A stretch of 64,000 nt of DNA from Sipunculus nudus (Eukaryota > Annelida > Sipuncula > Golfingiida > Sipunculidae). Where the stretch lies: positions 52,218,917 to 52,282,916 of the forward strand of contig CM049319.1 of assembly GCA_026874595.1 (NCBI GenBank). The letters run 5' to 3'. Below, piece after piece: positions 12,779-53,946 of the stretch. The translations under genes and the position numbers were made by a program. Each line of letters starts with the position of its first letter. The stretch's first letter is position 1. A model generated the notes under the pieces. It had not been told where the DNA came from. It made no database searches and saw only the letters and a program-made list of their open reading frames with translations.

Positions 12779-13236
12779 GGCCAAAAGAAAAGGTATGGTT
12801 ATCAGGCACTTTTTTTCACTGTCCACGTCAATTTTAACCCCCCCCCCCCCCCGCATCAAAATTCTTTATTTTGATTTTTCATCTTTCAAGAAGATCAAAT
12901 AATACAATTTTGTTAACATTTCCTTTCTTATGTAGTGATTTTACATGTTTAGCAAAATAATTCTATTATTTCCATGCTTTTACCCTGATCAAATGACATT
13001 TTTATCGTAACATACAAAAAAAAAGGGTATTAAAAAATAAAATATCGCTCACCCGCACTTATTTCTAAAACAGTGCCTGTGCTGAAACAGTGTCTGAGAA
13101 CCAAACTTTTTTCATGCTTTTTCCTGATCATATGACATTTTTATCGAAACATACCAAAAGGTAAAAAGTTAAATATTGCTCACCCGCACTGATTTATGAA
13201 AAAAAAGTGCCTGAAACCCATTCCCTTTTTTTTGCC
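12779..13236. mobile_element. GGCC/TTA MITE, copy 1 (internally duplicated)
   Basis: First of five copies of a small non-autonomous transposon whose ends read GGCCAAAA...TTTTTGGCC beside a TTA target duplication. Next to the ends all copies carry GGTATGGTTCTCAGGCAC and its complement. Here the right end is worn (TTTGCC) and the flanks are TAA and TTA. This copy is 458 bp instead of about 310-330, because about 150 bp containing CCTGATCATATGACATTTTTATC and CTCACCCGCACT is present twice. The GGCC ends and TTA duplication fit the PIF/Harbinger superfamily. Confidence 0.75.
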
Positions 13237-13600
13237 TTAAGTTGGCTTCTGCATGTATGATATTATCTATGACTTAATTTAAATTCTGGTGTGTCTGCTC
13301 TGTTACCATGCCTCCAGCAAGGTCCTCTAACTATAATGTGTGATTATTCTGCAAAGTGTATTAATTTTTTGTCATTGTTTGTTAACACATATGGAGTCTT
13401 TATTGCAAAAAAGATTAATTTTTTGTTGGAAAAACGGTATTATAGTGGATTTATACCACAGTTTCCAATATCTCTCTTATAATAAGTTAGGATTTTCTGA
13501 CTCAAATAATTACGGTTTGTGTCCTGTAGTATTTACAAATTTTATAAGTTGGGAAACTAGCACCGTTACTGTAATTTGCAAATTTACCAAACAGAGGTAA
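13237..13600. other. Intergenic, no gene seen
   Basis: Short frames only. This stretch separates the MITE from the tandem units that follow. Confidence 0.4.
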
Positions 13601-13604
13601 AATG

Positions 13605-13880
13605 TGTGAAAAATACCAGCCATTACAACCTGATAAAAATAGTCATGATCAATTATCAACAAGGTTTCTGGACACACAATGTGCAGAGAGCTGAGAAATT
13701 GACACAAATGCTATCTTTTGACTAAAAAAACAAGAAAAAATACAAGTGACAAAATACAGTTGGGGTCACTAGTCTTCAGGAACTGAACTAGTCATGGTCA
13801 ATTAACGTACTAGGTTTAAGAGCATGTAATGAAACCACAGCTGAGAAACTAATACAATTTCTGTCACTTGACTGCCACAC
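13605..13880 (+). repeat. Two diverged ~130-bp tandem units
   Basis: Units at about 13605-13725 and 13737-13870 share the order AAATACAAGTG, CTAGTC(A)TGATCAAT, AGGTTT, ACAC, AGCTGAGAAA, ACACAA, CTGTCACTTGAC. Further units occur at 17035-17165 and 39030-39165, so this is a module of the same repeat family rather than a local satellite. Confidence 0.65.
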
Positions 13881-15197
13881 AAAAACAAGGGACCCATGGG
13901 TCACGTCGCTCAGCTGAATTTTAGAAAATATTAGTAACTGCAAAATATTTTTATTTCTGATGGTTTTTCATGTATATTAACTTTTGAAAAGCTAACAGAA
14001 AATGACCGAACTAAAACGAAACTCTCTAAATTATAGAATAATGGACGAGCTAAAGCATAAGGACTGTGTAATAAATGAAACCTTTGGCCTGAAACCATTT
14101 AGTGATGCACTAAGGGAAAAAATGGGCCTGAGGTAAGTGTAATATAAAAGTTCCATTTCATAAACAAATAATGTGTGAAGGTAATTAAGTTTTCAAAAGT
14201 TAAATATATGGCCATATGAGTAAAAATTAATCACACAAAGTTTGACCAATATTCCTAATTTTAAAACTAAGTTTAACAGTGTTATTCACATCTAGGCCCA
14301 TCAACTTTAAAAGATATGAATGAAATGCTACCAAGTATTTATATCTTCATAAATCTTGTCAGTAAGCACTTACATTAGGTCCTAATATTTTATCACATTT
14401 GAATGTTAGGATTAAACTCCTGAACATTTTTTTCTTTAAAAAAATCAAAATTGTCCAAGTCTCAACAAAAAGAATTTATTTAATATTAAAATTATAAAAT
14501 TTGTCTTGTTTATTAGTCCTGGGTAAAATTATAAGATTCATCTTGTTTAGAGTACAGGTCTGTCAACAGAATGGGGTGGGGGGGGGGAGGGGGAGAAAGG
14601 CTCCCTGTGGTATAAACACTGGCAGCCTGATCAAGCTCAACAAGAGAGTGCTTGCCAGACTGATGGGATTACATAACAGCCTGGGGAGCATAGAGCTGCA
14701 CTGAATGACCAACAGTGACCAAAGTGGACTGCTTGACAATGTAAGGAATACAACAAGAGCCTCCAACAAAAATTCAATGACTAGCCTAATTTTGCAGCTT
14801 TTATTTTCAAATTTCAGATTTTAACAGATTACATCCTTATGTGTACATGCCGTTAAAATTAAATCCACAGTACTTAACAGAAAAAATCGTGCCGTGGCCA
14901 AAGTTGGGCAAAATTTAAGGTACTGATTTTATATTTATGCTAATAACTTTAAAAAAATTGCAAATTTCAGATCTAATTTTCGGTATACAATTGAATCTTG
15001 ATTAAATGAAGTTATATCCCTGAAAAAAAAATCTCTAGCATCAGCAATTCTTATGTTAAGTGAGTAAATATATTTCCTGATTTTTTACATGGTGGATTAT
15101 GTTTGGGCCAATTACTTCAACAAATTATTCAATACTGACCTATATTTTAGTATGTACATAGGAAATGTATGGAAGAATATGAATATTTACTATGACA

Positions 15198-15323
15198 TCT
15201 AACATTATGCCAATTTTTGGATTACCAGGCAAAGCTGTAGTAAACAAAAGTAGGGTCATGATGCTAGAAAATACAAATACATTAAGGCCTCTAAAAAACT
15301 TCAATAGCTAGACTATTTTTAAA
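15198..15323 (+). repeat. Direct duplication inside composite repeat, uninterrupted copy
   Basis: Shares TTATGCCAATTTTTGGAT and CAATAGCTAGACTATTTTT with 15676-15805. Here the sequence runs on directly into AAGCTTATACTTTCAAATTT, giving the empty-site reference for the insertion at 15806-16329. Confidence 0.8.
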
Positions 15324-15675
15324 GCTTATACTTTCAAATTTCAAAATTCATCAGATTAAATCCATTTGTAAACTGGCTGTGAAAATTAAATCAAATGTAC
15401 TTATTAGAAAAAAACGTGCCATGGTCAAAGTTGGGCAAAATTTTAAAAGTGCTTATGTTTGGGCTAATAACTTTTTTAAATTATATAGTACTGACCTAAT
15501 TTCAGGCTTGTACATAGGTTACATAGACAATTATTTATAGAAAATATGAAGAAAAAAAGTGAGTGGTTTTGATATTAGGCATTCCTGAAGTGTAAAAATA
15601 GTTTTAATAAAAACTTAATTTCTCAAAGGAAAAAGGTCGAAGAGACCCGGTTTTTAGCTTGGAAGGAGATCTTAG

Positions 15676-15805
15676 AGACATCTATCATTATGCCAATTTT
15701 TGGATCACCAGGCAAAGTTGTAGTAAACAAAAGAGGGGTCATGATGTTAGAAAATACAAATACATTAAGGCCTTTAAAAAACTTCAATAGCTAGACTATT
15801 TTTTA
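15676..15805 (+). repeat. Direct duplication inside composite repeat, interrupted copy
   Basis: Matches 15198-15323 with few changes but is broken after CTAGACTATTTTTTA. The expected continuation AAGCTTATACTTTC resumes at 16333. Confidence 0.8.
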
Positions 15806-16329
15806 GGTCAAGCAAACGTATTCCAAATCTCATTATATTTTCATATAACATAATTGCCTATGAAAAAAATATTAATATAGATTTTACATAAAATGAGCCC
15901 AATTCCTGGAGGAAAAAACATTTTTTCTATATATTTTTCCACTATGAACATGAGGTTGTGTGATTTGTTCAAAAATTATGGGCACATCTATGAGCACTGT
16001 CAATCGGCAGTGACGTCACACACAGGGAAATCCCCTGTGACTATAAATTCTAGATCTCAGTAACAGCAAGCTCAGCTTATCTCAACTGAGATGTCTGATG
16101 ACTATAATTACAAGATCTAGTCTAGTCTAGCACAGTATTTCTGCCTCTGTCAGTCCCAAATTTTCAGCAGAGAATAAAAAAAAGCATGCATTACTAGATC
16201 TGAGTTGTTGATAAAATTCAGTCCATGATGTCACACGTGTACCAGCCAATTAAATCAGGGTAAAGCCTGGGATCTGGGTGAAATCCTCCCATCACACAAC
16301 AAACACACGTGGAATACGTTTACTTAACC
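15806..16329. mobile_element. 524-bp inverted-repeat transposon (MITE)
   Basis: The left end GGTCAAGCAAACGTATTCCA (15806-15825) is matched by its complement at 16310-16329 with two differences. It is flanked on both sides by TTTA (15802-15805 and 16330-16333), a likely target duplication. Comparison with the uninterrupted copy at 15198-15340 independently places the insertion at this spot. A second inverted pair, GTTGTGTGAT / ATCACACAAC, lies inside (15955-15964, 16291-16300). There is no transposase. The superfamily is not determined. Confidence 0.8.
16011..16048 (+). promoter_or_regulatory. Promoter-like core inside the transposon
   Basis: A perfect cAMP-response octamer TGACGTCA (16011-16018) is followed by the inverted repeat CACAGGG-AAATC-CCCTGTG (16021-16039), whose centre GGGAAATCCC fits the NF-kB consensus. 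TATAAAT follows at 16042-16048. An AATAAA occurs at about 16171. The spacing is what a compact RNA polymerase II promoter would have. Only the motifs are seen; activity is inferred. Confidence 0.4.
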
Positions 16330-17034
16330 TTTAAGCTTATACTTTCAAATTTCGAAATTCATCAGATTAAATCCATATGTAAACTGGGTGTGAAAATTGA
16401 ATCAAATGTACTTACAAGAAAAAAAAGTGCCATGGTCAAAGTTGGGCAAAATTTAAGGTACCAATTATTTATTTTTGCTAATATTTTAAAAACTTAAAAG
16501 ATTTTGATCTAATTTTAGGTATACAATTTAATTTTGATCGATTAAAGTTATATTACTGGAAAAAAAGTCCTAAGCTTTCCCATGTTTTGTGTTAAGTGAT
16601 CAAATATTTTTCCTGATTTTTTACAAAATACACTGTTTGAGCCCATAATTTTTTTATTAATGATATAATACAGACCTAATTTCTGGCATGTACATAGGAA
16701 CTATATAGAGGAATATTTATAGTAAATATGAGGAAAACAGATGAGTGGTTTTGATATTAGGCAGTCCTGAAGTGTGAAAATAGGTTTTTAATAAAAAAAA
16801 TTGAGGTTTTTCCTTAATTTCTCAAAAGGAACGAAGTTGCAAAGACCCAGTTTTGGGCTTGGTAGGAGATCTTGGGGACATCTTACATTATGCCGAATTT
16901 TGGATTCCTAGATCTTACGGTTTCAAAACGTGCCACATCTACGGAGGGACGGACGGACGACGGACAATGGACCACGATTATAGCTCAGATGACTTATAGT
17001 CAGCTGAGCTAAAAAGGAAAAGTGTGAGAAATAT

Positions 17035-17215
17035 AGGAGAAAATACAAGTGGCAGCATCGGTCTTAAAAACTGATGAAACGATTCATGACTAATGAGTAC
17101 ACCAGCTTCCCGGACACCGGATGTAAACATAGCTGAAAAACTGACACAACTGCTCTCAACAAGTGGCCCAGGAGCCATGACGCTCAGCTGAATAGGAACC
17201 TTGAACAATCGGTAA
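17035..17215 (+). repeat. Tandem-unit module plus left-end sequence
   Basis: One more copy of the ~130-bp unit (AAATACAAGTGGCA ... AGCTGAAAAACTGACACAA), followed by AACAAGTGGCCCAGGAGCCA and GCTCAGCTGAA, a diverged version of the left end seen at 13884 and 38244. Probably the start of another, truncated family member. Confidence 0.55.
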
Positions 17216-17255
17216 CATGACTCCCAAACTGCCCAAAATCATGCATTTTGCCAAT

Positions 17256-17700
17256 TGACCTTAGATATAGGTTACAGTGACCTTATTCTACACCCAGATG
17301 CTACCATTTGTGCCCATCTGACTAATAGAGTGTTAAAATCATGTTCTTTCACACAGCTTGCAGAATATCTAGGTCATAGTGACATTATTTCAGTTTTCCC
17401 CAGAAGATTTTCATGGACCTCCCTAGATGTCAAGTATGAAGGTTCTAGGTCCAACAGTGACGAGTTGTGCCCTGTTAACAGATGATCACTTCATTTGAAA
17501 GTCTCATAAATACAGGAAAAATGCGTAAAAATTCGAGAAAAAATTCATAGCTCGGAGGATACGGGTAACAGAGACCTAATATCAGGTTTCCATAGAGATT
17601 GGCCTTGGACCTCCCTGAATGTCAGGTAAAAATATAATAAATATAATCAGGTATAAAAAATAAGGTCCGGATAATACAATTTGTGCTCTGTTATCGAAGA
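17256..17700 (+). repeat. Three diverged ~150-bp units around GGTCACAGTGACC
   Basis: Units begin near 17265, 17370 and 17560. Each has the order AGATAT-AGGT-A-AGTGACCT, CAG-TTTCC, GGACCTCCCT, ATGTCA, TCTAGGTCCAA. A cleaner unit occurs in the element at 39385-39480. The core of the clean unit, GGTCACAGTGACC, is a perfect palindrome. Confidence 0.6.
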
Positions 17701-17757
17701 CCGCATCTTTGAAAGTCTGAAAAATGTAGAAAAAAATTCTTATAAACTAGAATATGG

Positions 17758-18870
17758 GTAGTCGACAAGCGACTACGTGTATCCGCCAAAATCAGAGAAG
17801 GACGGGTGAAGTGAGGCATGGATTGAGTGGCAAGGGGAAATAAAGTTACATGTGTTACATATTAAAATGGATCTCTGCCACATAAACATGATTGTAGGTG
17901 GCGCCACCTGTTATTTGAACGAGAAACTATCCAAGATTTATACACATGCAAAATTTCATGTGGAAAAGTCAAACCACTGCAGAGATATGAGTGATTTTAT
18001 TCCACAGGAGACAAACAGATGGACGCTGTGCAAAAATGGCTGCAGGTGGCGCCACTATTTTGTGTATGTTATAAAGCTATCCAAGGGCTACATTCGTGAT
18101 TTTTTTTTTTTCCTGATTGGTCAAACGAGTCCGGAGATATAAGCATTAATGTCTGCAGCGTGAACGTGAATGTAGGTGGCGCCACCTGTCATAAAATCAA
18201 GAAAGCTATGCGGGATGTATACGCATGCCGAATTTCAGGTAATTTGGTCAAACCACTGCAGAGATATGAGTGATTTTAACCTAGGGCAGACAAACAGATG
18301 GACGCTGTGCAAAAATGGCTGCAGGTGGCGCCACCATTTTCGTGTATATTATAAAGCTATCCAAGGGCTACATTTGTGTAAAAAAATTTCCTGATCGGTC
18401 AAACGGTCCTGAGATATGAGCTTGGATGTCTGCAGCGTTAACGTGAATGTAGGTGGCGCCACCTGGCATAAAATCAAGATAGCTATCTAGGATGTATACG
18501 CATGCCGAATTTTAGATGAATTAGTCAAACCACTGCAGAGATATGAGTGATTTTAACCCAAGGCAGATGAACAGATGGACACTGTGCAAACATGGTTACA
18601 GGTGGCGCCACCTTTTTTGTGTATGTTATAAAGCTATCCCAGGGCTACATTTGTGTAAAAAAAATTTTCCTGATCGGTCAAAAGGTTCCCAAGATATGTG
18701 GGTTTATGTGTGGAAACAGATGCACAAATGGACGCTGGGCAGAGAGGAAAGGTCAGAGGTCAAGGTCACTTGGTTAGGCACCAGTTCACATGTCACCCGA
18801 TAATTTGTGCAAGTTTCGGAAAAAAATCCAGTAGTCTCAGAGGAGTTCTCTGGAAAACAAGTGCATTAAT
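17758..18870 (+). mobile_element. Palindrome-rich tandem element, copy 1 (3' truncated)
   Basis: Opens with the hairpin GTAGTCGACAAGCGACTAC (17758-17776), then GTATCCGCCAAAAT (17779-17792). The body is about 2.5 tandem units of 277-279 bp, each holding two AGGTGGCGCCACCT-type palindromes: the first series at 17896, 18174 and 18451, the second at 18044, 18323 and 18600. The right end AGGAGTTCTCTGGAAA (about 18840) is present, but the closing inverted repeat seen in copy 2 (35891-35903) is missing. Small reading frames span units only because the period is near a multiple of three. Confidence 0.75.
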
Positions 18871-18889
18871 TTATTTAACAAAAACGGAA

Positions 18890-19250
18890 AGGTAAGTGGT
18901 GCCACCTGTCTGGTTTACAAAAAAACTATCCAAGATGGATGAACATGTCAAATTTCAAACCAATACCTTGGCCCGCTCCTGAGATGTGGGCAATTTTCAC
19001 CCAAAGCACATGTACAGATGCACGCCACAGGAAAACGATTGCAGATGGTGCCACCAGTCTTCATAATAAGAGAGAGGAGTCAAAGATCTATGGATATGCA
19101 CAATTTCAGGACAATTCTTTGATTAACTCCTGGGAAAAGGGCATTTACTTATTTTACAAAAACAAAGGTAGGTGGCACCGTCTGTCTGGTTTATGAGCTA
19201 ACTTTCCAAGATGGATAAATATGCAAATGTTCAGAACTTCAGGTCCCTAA
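18890..19250 (+). repeat. Degenerate units related to the palindrome element
   Basis: Three worn units each carry GTGG(T/C)(G/A)CCACC-like cores (18896, 19045, 19171) and the shared phrase CTATCCAAGATGGAT. They appear to be an older or sister member of the same family. Confidence 0.55.
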
Positions 19251-19259
19251 ATTAAATAA

Positions 19260-20838
19260 CTCTAAATTAAACAGACTTGCATTGACTTGTTTAAAATAAT
19301 TAAATGAAAACACAACACCAAGTTGTAATAGTAGTCAGACTGCAGCACATAGGCCTCTTCCCATCCTGGCACTGTGCCAAAGCTATTTATAGTGCTGACA
19401 TCATCTTGGCTAATGGCCAACATCCAGGCACTGGCAAATCTTGGTATTCTGCCAATGGTAAAACAAGTGCTGCCATCTGTACACAAGAGGTCCCTACTTG
19501 AAATACCTTTGAAATAAATTTTCCAAAACAAAATGCTTTTCAGCCGACTTTTTATAAAAAAAAAGAGATCAGGAATATAAGAAAAATTATTACAGATGTA
19601 TACTGAATGCAAAATTACAGATACATCTCACTGACGGTAAATTCTTGAATTGAGTATGGTTACCAATTATTAAAATCCATGTACAGCCGTCTTTATATAC
19701 CCATAATTAGTTGAATATCCATGATTGAAACATTGCCTGGTATGATGAATAATTTAAAGGGGCCCAATCACCTATAAAGCATGTTGAGTTAACACAAAAA
19801 GTAGTTTCTTCCCTTTAAAATTAATCTGTACCTGCCAAAATATTGCCCTGAAACCATTTGCTTACTCCTATAAACAAGTGTTAAAAACAGTGAACCGAGC
19901 GCAATTGCAGGTGTAAACATAAACACAGTCCATCTGCCAGGGCCACAACATGTGCTTATCAGGAGATGCCCGGTCTGACTTTGCTAAAAAATGAAATACA
20001 TGTTTCCTCTGGCTGAAACACAGCGTGTTGCCCCCTCTTAATAAGACTCCAGTCACGCGGCTTTTTTGTCATAAACAGACTGTGTTTTTCAACACGCAGA
20101 GCTATAACAAGGCGTTTAACAGTCGTATACGAGAAAATGAGACTGTGTGCTGGAATGGTTTTGCTGGCAAGCTTTTGTATATGGCAAAACTAAAATGATA
20201 GTGTTAAAGAATAGGAATAATATTACTCCTGATTATGACCCTTTAAATCATTTATCTAATTTTTATAAATGCTTTTAAAAAAAATTCTTGTCAATATTAT
20301 CCACAGATAACCTGAACTCTAAATGTGAAATGGCATGATGTAATACATGCTGATAACTGGTGCTAGGCTAGATGTAACTGCTTCACACAGCTCACATATA
20401 TGGTAAAATGACTCAATTCAATCTCTATAATTCAGCAAAAATCATTCATGTGGAACCATTAAAAACAATTATTATAAGAATTATTGTGGGGATTATTCTT
20501 GTAAAATATTATCAAACTGACTTCAGTGGCGTCAGTCAAAAAAATTTTTTCAGGTTTTTAACTCATATAGGAAGATACAGCAAACTGGCCAAGTTCAGCT
20601 TCCCATAACTCAGCCAAAAAACACTGAACCAAAACCATTTGAACAAACTTGAATTATCAACATCTGAGGACAATTAATGTGTAGTGGTAGCTGGAAGTTT
20701 TCTTGTATGAAAAGTGTAACTCTATAGTTAATGTGACAGAAAAGGTATGATAAAATTCATTGATAATTTCCTGGAATTCCAGGAAGTAAAGGCGTAATGG
20801 ATAACAATGGAGGAAAAACTAGTCTTGCAAAAGCACAT
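19260..20838. other. Intergenic, no gene seen
   Basis: No recognised gene or repeat. The short frames here lack support. Confidence 0.4.
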
Positions 20839-20839
20839 A

Positions 20840-20845
20840 TTTATT
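20840..20845 (-). terminator. Possible poly(A) signal of the kinesin gene
   Basis: AATAAA on the minus strand, the first clear hexamer I noticed beyond the proposed stop at 23158. If used, the 3' UTR would be about 2.3 kb. A nearer variant signal could equally be used. Confidence 0.2.
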
Positions 20846-23157
20846 ACTTTAGAACAAACATGAACATTACACAAATAAGATAATGCATCAATTTACAGGC
20901 AAAGTACATTAAATTAAACAATGGACTGTGGTTTTACAACAGTGCAGTGTTTTGTGAACACCACAATTGCCCAGAGACTCAAACCTCGCAACTGGATGTC
21001 ATTAAAGGATTCCAAGCCTTTTTGGAGAATAGAACCTTCATTTCTGACACATTATGCTTTCATACATATTACAAAGAAACTTCCCACTTATCAAAACATG
21101 TACGTAATGCATTTAATTGTTATATACAGTATTCATTTGAGTCATACATTAAATTTGTTGTTAATTTGGCACATTTTAATTACGTCATCAGGCATCTTAG
21201 ATCCTGACGAAGGAGGAACAACATGTAACTTACTCCGTGTTTTGAGGATATTGTTATATACACATATTCAATACTGCAGCCTACTGATCTTTAGTTCACT
21301 AATGAACATTTGTGCAAGCAACTAAATCACAGAAAAAATGACACGAACAAACACACACACACACCTTATACATATGAACTGTGGTTGGTTTCATATCGGG
21401 AGGTTAAAATTTTGTGATTTTAATTTTTTCTAGAGGATGCAATTTTTGCAATTACAGGATAGAGTAACCAACACAATATATTCATCACTATATATAATTA
21501 TTTGACGAAAATCAAAGGGAACATCTATCGAGTGAAAATTCATTCTTCAATATTTGATGAAGATCTGATAATATCTATAAAAAAAGTATTTGATGAGCAG
21601 GTAACATAAAAATCTGTAGTTATTATTTAACATATCGATCTTGGACCTACAATGCTGTCAAAAGGGATAACTCACATAAGATGTCAGTTGATGAGGCTGC
21701 ATGATATGAATGTTCACCTGTGTAGGCTGGGCATCATATTCACAAAGGTAACATTTTCATGATAATTTTACTTTCACGAACATCACAAATTTAAAACCCT
21801 TGCTAACAAGAAGCCAACCACAGTATATATCTGATCCATGTGGATAATGTATAGATAAACACATGCTAAATGTAATCAATATAACTGAAAGAGGACATTA
21901 GGGTGAGTGAGAAAAGTTATTTGACTGATAAATCTGATGTGACTTCTTTTATAGATCAATTATCTTCTGAAGCATGTCGCTGAGGTAAATGTCTTACTTC
22001 AGTATATACTGTACATATTTTCAGTATTTGATTTAGCCAGGGATAAAATGAAAATGAATAACTAAATTCATATTTTGTCTTCAGACCCAATCTATGATGA
22101 ACTAAACTCCATTCCACCACCCTGTGCCCTGTTCTTAAAATTTATATTTTTCAATGATTTCCTAGAAAGCTGCATATGGAAGTGGTGTTCTAATATGGCA
22201 ATTAAGAAATTAGCAATTAAACTCCAGTTTAGGTTTCACTACTTTTTGGGACTCTATTTCATAATCTGATAGATCAGATATCTCCCTGCAAGAGAAGCCA
22301 TCTTTTTTAAGCAGATTATATATTTAAGAGTGTTTAAATGACATATTCCAGTCAGCAGCAGTCAGTTGAGGCTGCTTTTGCATGTACTTGAAGATCCTGA
22401 CTGCCAAAAGAGGTGCAGATATGTTGTAAAATATACAGACTGATTTCTGGTGTAAGGTAGGTATTTACCTTGTTGAAAATTAGGCCCTTTAATCTTTTAC
22501 CCTGCATTACCATTTTCCCCTTGAAATGCAACTAATATATATTTTCATATAAAAAACAGGTGGACATAATGGGGTGGAACGGACTATATATGTGATGGAA
22601 GTAATAGTATGACTAATCCAAGAAGTCGGGCTACTTCTGCCTATTGACTAAATTTTCAACTGAAATAAACACCAATTAATTCATATAATCAATATCAAAC
22701 AGTGTCATTCTTTGACAGAATAAGAAAACCAGAGTTTATCTAAAGTGGCTTTCCATGGAATAAAACAAATGTGAACCTGATTACTGTTATGATATTGTTC
22801 CAAAATTCATATACCGGTAATGTTAAGACAGTCAATTCAGAGGTTATATACGCGAAATCTTGTTAAAATGACCAAAGCTGAATATTTAAAGATATTCAGA
22901 TGAGTGTTACAGTACTACATTTGCAATTTTAAGTGACTGGAATCAATTTGCCAATTATCAGGAGGTGGAGGGTCTCCCAACTTAGAGGTTCCACTGCATC
23001 ACAATCCTGATAGCGATTTCATGAATCGTTCAGTTCTTGTTCTGACTAACTGTAGGTCTTGTTACATCTTCACATGATTGCTCCACACATATTGTGTGGA
23101 AACTAACTGCTGGATCTGTTCTATTTGTGTAGGCGGGCAGGTGTTGTGGCTTAGCTC
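20846..23157 (-). other. Possible kinesin 3' UTR
   Basis: AT-rich sequence between the proposed stop codon and the AATAAA at 20840-20845. I see no coding exon and no transposon ends. Assignment as untranslated region is inference only. Confidence 0.2.
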
Positions 23158-52143
<28,986 letters not shown>

Positions 52144-52330
52144 GTTCTATCCCACAAACAGAGACTCCTACAAAATAGAACAGAGAATTTAGTGTTTGCC
52201 TTCCACTTCCTGCATTACAGGTATACAGTGTAATGGACTGAAAACAAATAAAGTTAAAGAACATTGTAATTTTGGTATATGGTATATACCCTTCAAATCA
52301 GTGGTACGTGCTTCTGCACACTTGCATCCT

Positions 52331-53946
52331 GGGCTAGCGCTGGCCATAGAAACTTGTTAGCCACTGTGGCTAATTAGGTTGGAAAATCATTAGCCACAGC
52401 TCACTTTGGTTAGCCACAGGAAACGTTTAATGAATTAATCTTCTAAGCTGATTAATACATTACATATTATAGATCATAGCTATAGGCAGTCATTCCAAAA
52501 CATTTTAACAGTAGTAGGCAGTAATAGAAAAAAAATGATAAAAAACTATGAACAATAGTAGTAGTAAGAGGATAATAAATTGCTATTACTATTAATTACT
52601 ATTACTAGCCTATGGGTTTACTATGGTGTGAAAACTAGCAGCAATACTGATGAGGTCTTAATTAAGTCACCGACTGCTTTCCTCCAATAGGGGTTTCTAG
52701 CATAGCCACTAAATTAATAAGATGGCCCATCAAACCTGATAATTAAAGGTGGATGGCCTGTTGCCATCCGTGCACATAGCTTTTCAGTATTTAAGGAAGT
52801 AATGTCTGAAAACATTCGCAGGTTCTTCTTTTGTTCTTGTGAAATTAACCTACCATGGATTGTAACATTTGTAATTCAACTCACCTAGGTCTGGTAAAAG
52901 ATTTTACTCAAAAGGACCAACATTGATTCTAGTGAACAAAAACGAACTCTGCTATAACTGGTCAAAGGTTTGGCATGGGAATTTAGCCAGTTGCTCATTG
53001 GACAAGGTACATTACCCATTACACATTTCACCCACTGTAATGAATAAAGCATACTGGATAACCATGTTTATTGACTGAAGTATGTATAATTGCCCAGCAG
53101 ATATCCAAAGATGAGGACACTAGTGGTAACACAGGTTATTATACAACAATATATATCCTGTTTAAATAAAGAAGCCCTGCAGTCAAACTACAGGTCATTT
53201 GGCAGTATTCATCCGAGCTTACATGAAAAACATACTCCTAGATCCTAGAATAAAGTTTGTTCTTCTTATAGTATTTTAATCTTTGTGTAGTCAGTAATAC
53301 CAAAATAGGAGGAAATTTATACTAAAAATAGCCATGGCATTTAAAGCTTTTCATGACACCATTTTAATAATGGTTAGTAGTAATAGGAAATCAATAGTAA
53401 TACTTATAGTAATACATTCTGTTACTGGAAGCCGTAATAAGCCCTATGTGTGATTAAATGACTTTTAAGCAATAATGTCATAAGATTAGTGCACATATAT
53501 AAAACAGCCTCAGTCCAACACCTGAGAATCACACTGTCCCCTCTGTTATATATTGATACGTAAACCGTGTCACAACTCACAGATGATCAGCGAAATTTAC
53601 CTTCTGAAATTAAGCTAAGTTCCATGCTCAACTATCGACCAATCAGAGCAGAGTTAGTTTTTGTTTTATAAGAATAAAGGGCATCTGCCAGAGAATTCTC
53701 GGAGAGCCGGAGAATTTTTATGGTTGTTCACGCAATGTTGAACAACTCCAAATATTCTCCTTAAATTCTTTGCGGATTCTCCGACTTTTTGACAGTTGTA
53801 AACAAACACAATCACTGAATAATCGATGGTAGGATTTGTGTATTATTTTTTAATCGCCACCGTGGCGATTTCTGCAAAAAGTTTCCTTGCATTTTGGACA
53901 AATTACTCGCATTTGGCGACGTGGCGAGCGGCTAGCGCGAGCCCAG
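52331..53946. mobile_element. Old inverted-repeat element, ends CTGGGCT(A/C)GCGCT(A/G)GCC
   Basis: CTGGGCTAGCGCTGGCC at about 52330 and the complement-like GGCTAGCGCGAGCCCAG at about 53930-53946 form a matched pair. Repeated GTTAGCCAC / GTGGCGA phrases lie just inside each end. No convincing target duplication and no coding sequence. Low-moderate confidence that the two ends belong together. Confidence 0.4.

Larger units (their letters stand above)
13881..17010 (+). mobile_element. Composite of hairpin-ended repeat family
   Basis: The left end ACAAGGGACCCATGGGTCAC (13884-13903) is self-complementary around CCATGG and recurs at 38244 in a second element. The right end is a GGAC-rich run followed by a hairpin at 16982-17010: arms AGCTCAGATGACT and AGTCAGCTGAGCT around TAT, one mismatch, followed by AAAAA. 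The interior contains several partial copies of one module (14.8-15.1, 15.32-15.66 and 16.33-16.86 kb) and an inserted transposon at 15806-16329. No coding potential. It may be a non-autonomous rolling-circle (Helitron-like) element. Confidence 0.6.

Noticed and set aside
17852-18803. Series of similar small plus-strand frames (CKNGCRWRH repeats)
   Set aside because: They are the same 278-bp repeat unit read in successive frames, belonging to the palindrome element and not to a gene family.
20921-21325. 134-codon plus-strand frame
   Set aside because: Amino-acid content is what AT-rich non-coding DNA gives; no motifs, and no splice context.
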